This document shows positions 1 through 8,409 of a DNA stretch of 64,000 bases, piece by piece. The translations under genes were made by a program, and so were the position numbers. The notes below the pieces were generated by a model. That model had not been told where the DNA came from. It ran no database searches and saw only the letters and a program-made list of their open reading frames with translations. Origin of the DNA: Serratia proteamaculans (GTDB taxonomy: Bacteria; Pseudomonadota; Gammaproteobacteria; Enterobacterales; Enterobacteriaceae); contig NZ_SWDE01000006.1 of NCBI RefSeq assembly GCF_013337185.1, positions 245,440-309,439 of the forward strand, written 5' to 3'. The first letter of the stretch is position 1; every line of letters begins with the position of its first letter.

Positions 1-70
1 CGGCAATAGCCACAATGACCACCACCAGCAGGCGCAGTATCAGTGAACGACGTGGGTTTTTTGCATTCAT
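1..70 (-). CDS. mdtA: MdtA-like periplasmic adaptor, N-terminal fragment
   Basis: On the minus strand an ATG at 70 opens a frame that runs off the left edge. The visible 23 codons begin MNAKNPRRSLILRLL and continue as a Val/Ile/Ala-rich hydrophobic stretch, so this is a positively charged N-terminus followed by a membrane anchor or uncleaved signal. MdtA, the membrane-fusion subunit of the MdtABC RND efflux pump, has this kind of N-terminus. In E. coli mdtA also lies beside yegD and alkA, which follow here. The identity rests mostly on context because only a fragment is visible. It could be another inner-membrane or exported protein. Confidence 0.5.
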   Translation of the reverse strand, partial: MNAKNPRRSLILRLLVVVIVAIA

Positions 71-339
71 GGTGGCGAAAATCTCTCCAAAAGGCAGGCG
101 TGCGGGCACTCATTGCCAAAAAAGTTACACTCCTTACAGAATACTAGTTTAGCCAGCCAAGACGGCATAAAAATGAAGGAAATATGGAGTAACCGTCAGC
201 ATTGTCCTAATAAGTTGCAGATTTGTGCATACCCGCCTTATAAGAGACTTAATCCGACTTATAGCCAATACGTTTTGGCGTATTTTCTGGTTTGGCGTTA
301 ATAATTACCATGCGAATCATTATTCCCTTGGAGAATGCA

Positions 340-1293
340 ATGAGCAACAGAGAACTGGGCCGTTCGGGCATCAAAGTGCCGGCATTGACCTTCGGCGGTA
401 ACGTGTTTGGCTGGACTGCCGATCGCGAAACCTCATTCAGCCTGCTGGATGCGCTGGTGGAGAATCAGCTCAATTTTATCGATACCGCCGACGTGTATTC
501 CAGCTGGGCTCCGGGCAACCAGGGCGGAGAGTCCGAAACTACCATTGGCCAGTGGCTGAAAAAAAGCGGTAAGCGCGAGCAGGTCATCATTGCCACCAAG
601 GTCGGCAAGCCGATGGGCGAAGGCAAACAGGGGCTGTCGCCACGCTATATCCAGCAGGCGGTTGAGGATTCACTGCGTCGTTTGCAGACCGATTATATCG
701 ACCTTTATCAGTCACATGATGACGACCGGGACACGCCGCTGGCGGAAACCCTGGCGGCGTTTGATGCGCTGATCAAGGCCGGCAAGGTGAGAGCGATAGG
801 CGCTTCCAACTATCAGGCCGACCGTCTGGAAGAGGCACTGAACGTCAGCCAGCGGGAAGGGTTGGCGCGTTACGAAACCCTGCAGCCGGAATATAACCTG
901 TATGCGCGTGAAGGCTACGAGCAGGGGCTGGAGGCAGTGGCGCAACGCCATGGCTTAGGGGTGATTAACTTCTTCTCGCTGGCCAGCGGTTTCCTGACCG
1001 GCAAGTACCGCAGTGAGCAAGATATCGGCAAGAGTCAGCGTGGCGATACTATTATTGAGCGATACCTCAATCCGCGTGGTTTTAATATTTTGACGGCGCT
1101 GGATAAGGTTGCGGCGAAACACAACACTTCACCGGCGCAGGTTTCATTGGCCTGGCTGATAGCGCGACCCAGCATCACTGCGCCAATTGTCAGCGCCACT
1201 TCGCTAAAGCAGTTGGATGAGTTGGTTAGCGCAACCCGTCTGCGGTTGGATGCTGAGGATATCAGTACCCTGAACCAGGCCAGCGCCTGGTAA
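340..1293 (+). CDS. Aldo/keto reductase
   Basis: A 317-residue NAD(P)H-dependent aldo/keto reductase with a cytosolic TIM-barrel fold. The start is ATG 340 (MSNRELGRSGIKV), with GGAG six bases upstream; the frame is open further upstream but that part does not look like the family. The catalytic set is visible: Asp and Tyr in DTADVYSSW, the Lys in ATKVGKP, and the His in YQSHDDD. GASNYQ and the SPAQVSLAWLIARP segment near the C-terminus are typical of the family. The substrate cannot be told from sequence. It stands alone between the mdtA-like gene and a GNAT gene on the opposite strand. The family call is firm. Confidence 0.9.
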   Translation: MSNRELGRSGIKVPALTFGGNVFGWTADRETSFSLLDALVENQLNFIDTADVYSSWAPGNQGGESETTIGQWLKKSGKREQVIIATKVGKPMGEGKQGLSPRYIQQAVEDSLRRLQTDYIDLYQSHDDDRDTPLAETLAAFDALIKAGKVRAIGASNYQADRLEEALNVSQREGLARYETLQPEYNLYAREGYEQGLEAVAQRHGLGVINFFSLASGFLTGKYRSEQDIGKSQRGDTIIERYLNPRGFNILTALDKVAAKHNTSPAQVSLAWLIARPSITAPIVSATSLKQLDELVSATRLRLDAEDISTLNQASAW

Positions 1294-1317
1294 TCTTACC
1301 AACAGCGGCTGGCGGGG

Positions 1318-1884
1318 TTAGATGTGGAATTTATCCCGCCAGGTTTGTTGCGCCAGCCGATACAGTATATGTTTTTGCAGCGGATGGCCCTGCGGCAGCC
1401 GTGGGTGCAGGAAACTTTCGTCACGGGACGTCATGCCAATACGTTCCATAACCCGGCGCGATGGCTGGTTGGTCTCGGCGGTGAAAGATACCACTTCAGC
1501 CAAATCCAGCTGTTCGAAAGCGTAGCGCAGTGCGGTGCGGGCGGCCTCAGTGGCGTAGCCTTTGCCCCAGTGCGCTGCCGCTAACCGCCAGCCAATTTCT
1601 ATGCAGGGGGAGCAGGGCAGATCTTCCGCCGGGATAGCCAGCCCGACAAAGCCGATAAAAGGCGCGCCATCTTTTTCTTCCACCGCCCATAAACCCCAGC
1701 CGTTTTGTTGCATGTACTGACGAATTTTGTCAGCTTGCGCGTGGCTTTGTTCAGCTGTCAGCGGGGCAGGGAAATAACGCATCACCTGGGGATCGGCATT
1801 AAGGGCGGCAAATGCCGGTAGATCTTCGTCACGCCAGGCGCGCAATAGCAACCGGTCACTCTCGAAGGGGAGTATTTCACTCAT
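1318..1884 (-). CDS. GNAT N-acetyltransferase, RimJ/RimL type
   Basis: A 188-residue acetyltransferase using acetyl-CoA. The start is ATG 1884 (MSEILPFESDRLLLRAW) with GGAGGAAAG just upstream; the in-frame extension to 1938 lies in a palindromic repeat and is not credible. The order is typical of the RimJ/RimL group: an N-terminal SDRLLLRAWRDEDLPAF strand-helix, a central IGFVGLAIP, then the acetyl-CoA loop in HWGKGYATEAARTALRYAF. The C-terminus has AETNQPSRRVMERIGM, the common 'N-x-S-R-x-V-M-E-K-x-G' element. The target could be a protein N-terminus, a small amine or an antibiotic. It converges with the aldo/keto reductase gene. Confidence 0.85.
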   Translation of the reverse strand: MSEILPFESDRLLLRAWRDEDLPAFAALNADPQVMRYFPAPLTAEQSHAQADKIRQYMQQNGWGLWAVEEKDGAPFIGFVGLAIPAEDLPCSPCIEIGWRLAAAHWGKGYATEAARTALRYAFEQLDLAEVVSFTAETNQPSRRVMERIGMTSRDESFLHPRLPQGHPLQKHILYRLAQQTWRDKFHI

Positions 1885-1923
1885 CGACTTTCCTCCAATA
1901 ACCAAGTGCCCCGTGGTTTCATT

Positions 1924-1996
1924 GTAGGGGCGCTGCATGCTGCGCCCAATAGTATAATCAATGGGTTAAATTGGGTCGAACATGTTCGACCCCTAC
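1924..1996. repeat. Compound palindromic repeat element (REP/MITE-like)
   Basis: A 73-base intergenic unit between the GNAT gene and yegD. The ends are inverted (GTAGGGG at 1924-1930, CCCCTAC at 1990-1996). Inside are two palindromes: GGGCGC/GCGCCC around GCATGC (1928-1947), and a perfect 20-base palindrome at 1973-1992 (GGGTCGAACA/TGTTCGACCC). No coding potential was seen. The layout resembles dispersed enterobacterial palindromic repeats; multicopy status cannot be checked here. Confidence 0.6.
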
Positions 1997-2036
1997 CGTT
2001 TAGCCGTTTTTTTGGTTTATCAGCACCCTGAGATCA

Positions 2037-3389
2037 TTAACGGAACAGCGTTTGCGCCCAGCGTGCCAGCCCGGCGGTGACCGAGCCAAAGTCGTTGCCC
2101 CCGACGATAGGAATGCCCGGCAACTGCTGTTGCAACGCAGCGCGCAGCAGCGGTGAGCGCGCGCTGCCGCCGGTGAGATAAATCACCTGTGGTGCGGTCT
2201 GGCTGCTGGCCAGCGCAGCGCTGACCTGTTCCTGGATGCGCAGTAGCGGCTGCGAAATGGCTTCAGCAAGCTGATCCTGGCTGATGGTTTCCGCCAAATC
2301 AGTCTGGACGAAAGCCAGCGGTGCGCTGATGTTTTGCTGCGCGGACAGGGCGATTTTGCTTTCCTCCGCCGCACGCACCAAACGGTAGCTCAGACGTTGC
2401 TGGTGGACTTTCAGCAGGCGTTTGACCTTTTCCGGCTCGGCAGCATCGCGGATCAGATCGCGCAGCATGCGGCCGTTGGCGACGCTGTAAAAGTCGTTCT
2501 GTGCCGGCACGTCGTTGGTGGCGACCGCGTTCCAGTAAGGTAGCGCAGGCAGGGCGATGCCCTTGCCGGTTTCGCCGCCCATGCCGAACAGTGGCATCAG
2601 CTGTTTGAATGCCAGCATGATATCCAGGTCGTTACCGCCCACGCGGCAACCGCTGTGCCCCAACAGGCTTTGCTGGCGATCGGCGCGGTCACGCCATTGT
2701 GGCCCCATCAGCAGCACCGAACAGTCGGTGGTACCGCCGCCGATGTCTACCACCAGCACGGTTTTCTCTTCGGTCAGCGTGGCTTCGAAGTCCAGGCCTG
2801 CCGCGACCGGTTCGAACTGGAATTCAATGTCTTTGAACCCGGCACGCTCGGCAGCGCGTTGCAAAATGCCCTGCGCCTGCTGGTTGGCATCTTCACCGCC
2901 CATGCCCTGGAAGTTGATCGGGCGACCGATGACCGCCTGACTGATGCTGTCCTGCAGGACGTTTTCCGCCTGGCGCTTGATGTGGAACATCATGGCGCAC
3001 ACCAGATCTTCAAACAGTGCGATCTGCTGTGGCTTCAGGCCGTTGGCACCGAGGAAGGATTTCGGTGAGCGAACAAAATATACCTCTTCCGGATCTTCAA
3101 CGTAGTGTGCCAGCGCTTGCAGGCCGAACAGTACGCTGTTGCTGGCGACCGGGATATCTTCTTCACGGTTGTAGTTGATCGCCCGGCGCAGCAGTTGCTG
3201 GTTCTCTTCGCTGCCGGTGGGGACTTGCCAGTGACGGTGCAAACACTCGCTCACGGCTTCACGCGTCGGTGCGCACAGCATCGACGGTAGATAGGGTTCG
3301 TTGTTTTCCAACGTCAGCAGCTCGGGGCCGTTATCACGCATCACTGCAACGGAACAGTTGGCCGTTCCGTAATCGAATCCAATAAACAT
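2037..3389 (-). CDS. yegD: YegD, Hsp70-like actin-fold ATPase
   Basis: A 450-residue Hsp70/actin-superfamily protein, the same length as E. coli YegD. The start is ATG 3389 (MFIGFDYGTANCSV); a GTG four codons upstream is possible but less likely. The nucleotide-binding motifs are visible: phosphate 1 FIGFDYGTANCS, phosphate 2 VLVVDIGGGTTDCSVL near residue 205, and the adenosine motif VIYLTGGSARSPLL near the C-terminus. It has no full-length DnaK substrate-binding domain, as in YegD. The physiological role of the family is poorly known; a specialised chaperone-like function is usual speculation. It is divergent from the AlkA-type gene, as expected for the yegD-alkA neighbourhood. Confidence 0.93.
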   Translation of the reverse strand: MFIGFDYGTANCSVAVMRDNGPELLTLENNEPYLPSMLCAPTREAVSECLHRHWQVPTGSEENQQLLRRAINYNREEDIPVASNSVLFGLQALAHYVEDPEEVYFVRSPKSFLGANGLKPQQIALFEDLVCAMMFHIKRQAENVLQDSISQAVIGRPINFQGMGGEDANQQAQGILQRAAERAGFKDIEFQFEPVAAGLDFEATLTEEKTVLVVDIGGGTTDCSVLLMGPQWRDRADRQQSLLGHSGCRVGGNDLDIMLAFKQLMPLFGMGGETGKGIALPALPYWNAVATNDVPAQNDFYSVANGRMLRDLIRDAAEPEKVKRLLKVHQQRLSYRLVRAAEESKIALSAQQNISAPLAFVQTDLAETISQDQLAEAISQPLLRIQEQVSAALASSQTAPQVIYLTGGSARSPLLRAALQQQLPGIPIVGGNDFGSVTAGLARWAQTLFR

Positions 3390-3513
3390 GTCTTTTCTCA
3401 CTCCCCATGCCGATGAAGGGGGGCGACTTTACCCGAGACTTGCCCCTCGGGCAACGTGCTAGCGCATAACAGACGAAAATTTTAGCGGCGAACGGGAGCG
3501 CGTGCTTAACTTA

Positions 3514-5052
3514 ATGTCCGAATCCCGCACGTCAGCGCAGCAGCCGAGCCGCATAATGAACAAAAAACTGACCCCGAGCCTAGCCATGAAAAACCAGCAA
3601 CAGGCGCTGTATCAGGCACTGAGTGCGCGCGATCGCAAATTCGACGGCCGCTTTTTTGTCGGCGTTTCTTCGACCGGCATTTATTGCCGCCCGGTGTGCA
3701 GTGCCCGCACGCCGAAAATAGAGAACTGTACCTTTTACCCGAGCGCCGCGGCGGCGGAGCTGGCCGGGTTTCGGCCCTGTCTTAAGTGTCGGCCGGAATT
3801 GGCGCCGGGGCTGGCGTTGATTGATCTGGGCAATCGCTATGCTCAGGTCGCGGTACAGCTGATTGAACAGGGCTATCTGTCAGAGCACAGCTGCGAGCAA
3901 CTGGCTGCACGCTTGGGCATTTCCGACCGTCACCTGCGGCGTATCTTTGCCGACCAGTTTGGTGCATCGCCGATTGATTACGCCCAGTCGCACCGGCTGT
4001 TACAGGCCAAACGGCTGCTGGCGGATACCGATATGCCGCTGAGTGAGGTAGCGTTTGCCGCCGGTTTCGGCAGCCTGCGGCGTTTCAACGAGTTGTTCAA
4101 GGCACGCTATCGGCTGATCCCCTCGGCGCTGCGCAGCAGCAGCGGCCGCAATGAACGCACCGTAGCCAGCGGGCTGGTATTTCATCTGGGTTACCGGCCG
4201 CCCTATGACTGGCCGCGTATGTTGAGCTTTTTGCAAACTCGTGCGGTGAGCGGGGTGGAAAAAGTGGAAGGGCAGCAGTATCTGCGGGCGATCGCGATTA
4301 CTCAGGGCGGTATTGATTATCACGGCTGGGTCAGCGTGCAGCCGGAGGAGAGTCACAATCGGGTGCGGGTGGAGATTGCCCCAGCCCTCAGCCGGGTGAC
4401 CACGGAAGTGCTGCGTCGCATCCGCCAACTGTTTGACCTCGATGCGGCACCAGATCTGATCGTTCAGGCTTTGGGGCTGCTTGCTGCCGATGCGCCGGGT
4501 CTGCGCTTGCCCGGCTGCGTCAACAGCTTTGAACAGGCGACCCGGGCGGTGCTCGGGCAGCTGGTCAGCGTCAAGATGGCGGCGACCTTTGCCGGACGCA
4601 TGGCTGAACGCTGGGGTATGCCGCTGGAACAGCCTTACGCCGGTATTACTCATGTGTTTCCCAACGCTGAGCAAATTGCACAACTGCAACCCGAAGAGCT
4701 GCGTCCGTTGGGGGTGCAATTGAAACGCGCAGCGGCGATTATCGCCATCGCGCGGGCGGTCACCGAAGGGCGGTTACAGTTGGAAAACGTGCTGGATATT
4801 GAGCAAGGGATCAAGGCGTTGACCGCGTTGCCGGGGATTGGCAGTTGGACCGCCAGTTACATCGCCATGCGCGCCTGGTCATGGCCGGACGTGTTTCTGA
4901 CAGGGGATTATCTGATCAAACAGCGCTTTCCTGGGATGACGCCACGCCAGATTGAAAACTATGCCGAACGCTGGCGGCCGTGGCGCTCCTACGCCACGCT
5001 GCATCTGTGGCATAACCCGGATTGGGCACCGTCAGCGGACACCGACGGGTAG
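3514..5052 (+). CDS. Ada-type/AraC/AlkA fusion DNA repair protein
   Basis: About 512 residues with three parts. Residues ~35-100 are an Ada metal-binding domain with four Zn-ligand cysteines (C58 and C62 in YCRPVC, C89 and C92 in PCLKC). Residues ~115-205 are an AraC-type double HTH. Residues ~220-500 are an AlkA-type 3-methyladenine DNA glycosylase with the HhH motif LPGIGSWTASY and catalytic Asp465 in TGDYLIKQRFPG. The C-terminal Ada methyltransferase domain (PCHR active site) is absent. E. coli AlkA is only the last part (282 aa). The likely role is methyl-damage sensing by a phosphotriester-accepting Cys coupled to base excision. The start is uncertain: GTG 3502, ATG 3514, 3556 and 3586 are all in frame, and GGGAG lies at 3494. 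Confidence 0.88.
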   Translation: MSESRTSAQQPSRIMNKKLTPSLAMKNQQQALYQALSARDRKFDGRFFVGVSSTGIYCRPVCSARTPKIENCTFYPSAAAAELAGFRPCLKCRPELAPGLALIDLGNRYAQVAVQLIEQGYLSEHSCEQLAARLGISDRHLRRIFADQFGASPIDYAQSHRLLQAKRLLADTDMPLSEVAFAAGFGSLRRFNELFKARYRLIPSALRSSSGRNERTVASGLVFHLGYRPPYDWPRMLSFLQTRAVSGVEKVEGQQYLRAIAITQGGIDYHGWVSVQPEESHNRVRVEIAPALSRVTTEVLRRIRQLFDLDAAPDLIVQALGLLAADAPGLRLPGCVNSFEQATRAVLGQLVSVKMAATFAGRMAERWGMPLEQPYAGITHVFPNAEQIAQLQPEELRPLGVQLKRAAAIIAIARAVTEGRLQLENVLDIEQGIKALTALPGIGSWTASYIAMRAWSWPDVFLTGDYLIKQRFPGMTPRQIENYAERWRPWRSYATLHLWHNPDWAPSADTDG

Positions 5053-5057
5053 CCGCG

Positions 5058-5408
5058 TTATTCTTTGGTGGCAATAAGCGCCAGCAGGCTGTCGATCCCT
5101 TCACGCATCAGGAAGGTGAGTACTTTCTCACGTTCGCTCTCGCTCAGGTGATAGTAATACTCCACCCAAACTGCCAGCGGATCCTGGCGTTCAACCTGAT
5201 ATTCAGCGGGATCTTCTTGCAGTACCAACAGGCTGCGCGCGCCGATCGGCAGGCTGTTGATGTGGTATTCCACCGCTTTGCCCTGCACGCCTTTTCGACG
5301 GCGACTGATCCAGCCTTCGCGGCGGGCCATCAAATTGATTCCCTGCGGCGAGGAGGGCAGTCCTGCAATGCCGGTAAGCTCTCTGGCGGCAAACCACTCG
5401 TTTTTCAT
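5058..5408 (-). CDS. YfeC-like DNA-binding protein (Mu-repressor type HTH)
   Basis: About 116 residues. ATG 5408 (MKNEWFAARELTGIAG) has AGGGA eight bases upstream; ATG 5414 is an alternative. The N-terminal ~65 residues look like the Mu repressor/transposase-type winged HTH: ELTGIAGLPSSPQGINLMARREGW, then a basic RRRKGVQGKAVEYHI wing. The C-terminus ends in VLTFLMREGIDSLLALI, resembling the tail of E. coli YfeC. It is therefore a probable small transcriptional regulator of unknown target. It converges with the Ada/AlkA fusion gene with only five bases between stop codons. The Mu-like domain could hint at phage ancestry, but the family is common in enterobacteria without phage context. Confidence 0.7.
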   Translation of the reverse strand: MKNEWFAARELTGIAGLPSSPQGINLMARREGWISRRRKGVQGKAVEYHINSLPIGARSLLVLQEDPAEYQVERQDPLAVWVEYYYHLSESEREKVLTFLMREGIDSLLALIATKE

Positions 5409-5509
5409 AGCCATTATCCCTGAGCAATCACGTTTATAGATGGTGGTGGAAATTAACGCGCGTGCTGATTTCCGTATCGAGGTATTGTTCAAACGATTAA
5501 CTTTAACTC

Positions 5510-5527
5510 GTTAGTTATACCACTAAC
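5510..5527. promoter_or_regulatory. Inverted repeat upstream of the YfeC-like gene
   Basis: GTTAGT-TATACC-ACTAAC is a perfect 6-base-arm inverted repeat about 100 bases upstream of the YfeC-like start. On the minus strand its centre supplies a TATAAC -10-like element. It is a reasonable operator/promoter candidate for autoregulation, inferred only from symmetry and position. Confidence 0.35.
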
Positions 5528-5685
5528 CTCAGGCAGGCTAAGCAAAAAAAATGTGACAGGGAGCATGGGCCAATGCTACCAAGGCCCGAAAGGCAGGGGA
5601 GTTCTGTGGGATAAAGAGGATTAGCGAATGCCGCCATAACCCCCGCAATGAGTCAGGGGGGTAGCGTCACTGGCAAGGTCTTGCG

Positions 5686-8253
5686 CTAGTTTCTGTGGTG
5701 TGGCGCGGCGGGGTGCGCCTGGTATAAATAGACCTGCCCACGGCCCTGATGCTTGGCGGTATAGCAAGCGATGTCAGCCTGTGCCAGCAGTTCGGTACTC
5801 TTGCCGCTGTCGCTATCGATAAGGGTGATGCCGGCGCTGGCCCCCACGTGATAAATCTTGCCTTCCCAATAAAACGGATGCTGACTGATGTGGTTGACCA
5901 ACTGCTGCATCAGGGACTTGGCCTGCTGGTACGGACAGTCAAACAGGATTAATCCGAACTCATCGCCCCCGAGCCGCGCCAGACAATCGTTGTGGCGCAG
6001 GTGGTGTTGCATCAGTTTTGAGATATCTCTCAGCAAGGCATCGCCAGCCGCATGACCGGCGCTGTCATTGACCGCTTTGAAACGGTCGAGATCGAGGAAC
6101 ACCAGGGCATGCTGCCGTTGCTGCCCGGCGACGTCGGCGATGGCTTTTTTTAGCCGTTTCTCAAAGCTGGCCCGATTGGGCAGGGTGGTCAGGTCATCGT
6201 GAGAGGCGTTGTAACTCAGTTTCCGCATCAGTTCGCGAGAGGCGGTGACATCTTGCAGCACCATCACCGCGCCCATGACTTCATCATTGAGAGTTTTCAG
6301 CAGCGATACCGATTGTTGAATATCGAAGTGGCGACCATCACGGCTGTGCAGCACCAGGGCATAATCCGCTGAAAGTTGACGACCTTCCTGCAGGCAGCAC
6401 TGAACCGGGTTTTCGACTTCCGGGCCATCTTTGCCGTGGGTCATGCGTACCACCCCGGCAATCGGCATGCCGACTGCCAGGCTCAGTGGCCAGCCACACA
6501 TCTGCTCGGCTACCGGGTTCATAAAGGTAATCTGCATCGCGTCGTTGGTTGAGATCACACCTTCACCGATGGCGTCGAGGGTGGTGTGCAGGCGCTCTTT
6601 CTCCTGGTGCAATGCTTCGGTCAGATTGCGCACTTCCGTCATGTCAATATTGGTGCCAATCATGCGTAACGCCTTGCCCTCACCGTCCAGAATGACGTTG
6701 CCCTGGCCGCGGATATGACGCACTTTCCCCTGGCGAGTGAGTAGCCGGAATTCCAGGATAAACGGCCGTGGCTGGTCCAGCAAAGAGGACATTTCATGGT
6801 CGGTACGCTCGCGATCTTCCGGCAGCAACCGCGCCCGCCAGAGTGACAGCGTCGGTTTCTGGTCTGGGCCAAGGTCATAAAGTTCAAACATGCGCTTGTC
6901 CCAGATGCGCTCTTCGCCATCCATCATCCACTCCCAAACGCCGATCCCCCCGACCTGATTAGCCAGGGTGATACGTTCTACCAGACGATGATTTTCCGCT
7001 GCGGTGCGTTTCAGTTCGCTGATGTCTTCCACCTGGGAAATAAAATACAGCGGCAGCCCTTCAGCATCGCGCACCAGCGATACCGCCAGCAGCGCCCAGA
7101 CATGTTCGCCATCACTGCGGATATAGCGTTTTTCCAGGGTATAGCTGCTGATATGGCCGTCGAGCAGGTCATGCAACTGCACCAAATCGGCATTCAGATC
7201 GTCCGGGTGGGTGATTTCCTGAAACGTCAGCCGTCGCAACGCTTCCGGGGTATACCCCAACAGTTTGCACAGCGCCTGATTGACCTGCAGCCATTTCCCC
7301 TGTGGCGACACCAACGCCATGCCGATGGCGGAATACTCCAGCGCATTACGAAAACGGGTTTCACTCTCGACGATATGCTGTTTCTCTACCCGAAAGGAGT
7401 GCATTACCATCGCCATAGAATGCGCCGGGATCAGAATCAACAGGATTGGCAGATAGATTACGATGTCGCCGAGCGGGGTGGTGGGGGCACGAAAATGCAA
7501 CAGCCCGAATGAGATCATCAGCGTGGTGCAAAAGCAGACGGTAAAGGTTTCCAGCCGTGGCAAAGCGATCGCCGCCCACAGTAACGGAAGAATGACGAAG
7601 GTGAACGGAAAGGGCAGATAGGTCAGCGCCAGATAACAAAAAACCAGCGACGCTATCAGCACCAGCAACAAGGGAAATGGGTTCAGCTGTTCCAGCATGC
7701 GGCGGCGGTACACCAGCCCAATAGGCGTTAGCGACAGCACGCCGATGGCTTCTGAAATAAACCAGGTGTTGAACGGCTGCCAGAAGCTTTGTCCGGGGGC
7801 AGGAACCCACCAGGCGGCCAGCAAGGCGCTGAATTACGGGGTGAAAATTACCGCGCAAACCACAAATTTCAACCAACTGGCCAGGCTATTTATTGGGTCG
7901 TCCGGCAACAGCATACGGCGCAGCAACAAAGTACAGGTACCGGCTTCCAGCAGGTTGATCAACGACAGTTTGACCGGTAGCCAGCTAAAGCCATACAGCA
8001 GCGTGCTGGCGGTGACGATGGCGGCTCCGCTGGCCAACAAGGGCAAGCCCCATTGTTGCGGCGGGTAACGATACAGCACCGTGATGATGGCGGCGGTCGG
8101 GAACCACAACGGGGTAAAATGGCTGGACTCACTGGAGAGTGCCAGGCACAGCAGCGCCAACAGGAAAACCACAGCGGCTGCCAGCAACGTATGCGTCAGC
8201 AGCGCGCCCTTGCGCGTGGTGAGATGATTCGGTGCGCTGATATCCATAGACAA
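5686..8253 (-). pseudogene. yegE: yegE homologue (MASE1-PAS-GGDEF) interrupted by in-frame stop
   Basis: One reading frame of 856 codons matches E. coli YegE in order: a MASE1 membrane-sensor region (residues ~10-290), three PAS/PAC segments (first RNALEYSAIGMAL near 300) and a GGDEF diguanylate cyclase domain with an intact GGDEF motif near residue 770. A TAA at 7834-7836 (codon 140) interrupts the MASE1 region without a frameshift: upstream VCAVIFTP, downstream FSALLAAWWVP in the same frame, aligning continuously with YegE. No ATG with a ribosome site follows closely; the first candidate is TTG 7824. The protein also ends soon after GGDEF (QAHPAAPHHRN), lacking the ~250-residue EAL-like tail of E. 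coli YegE (1105 aa). A nonsense mutation, stop readthrough or a sequence error are all possible. Confidence 0.8.
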
Positions 8254-8382
8254 CCTTAACGCTGGCGTCTGTCACTGAACGACGTCATGACGCGGATGAG
8301 GTGGAAAGTTCATTGCCAAAGGGTAGTACAGCGCGGCAATAAAGCCTACTGAATCAGGCGGTTTTAGTGAGCTGTTTCAAAT

Positions 8383-8400
8383 GCCGGCGTTGTCGCCGGC
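8383..8400 (-). terminator. Hairpin downstream of mgtE
   Basis: GCCGGCG-TTGT-CGCCGGC, 10 bases past the mgtE stop on the minus strand, is followed only by ATTTG. The stem is strong but the U-run is poor, so termination is uncertain. Confidence 0.4.
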
Positions 8401-8409
8401 CTTCAGGAT

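Noticed and set aside
113..301. 62-codon frame before the aldo/keto reductase
   Set aside because: No ribosome site, unlike any family known to me, and lies in the probable mdtA/AKR control region.
4000..4719. 239-codon open frame antisense to the Ada/AlkA fusion
   Set aside because: Covered by a well-supported coding region on the plus strand.
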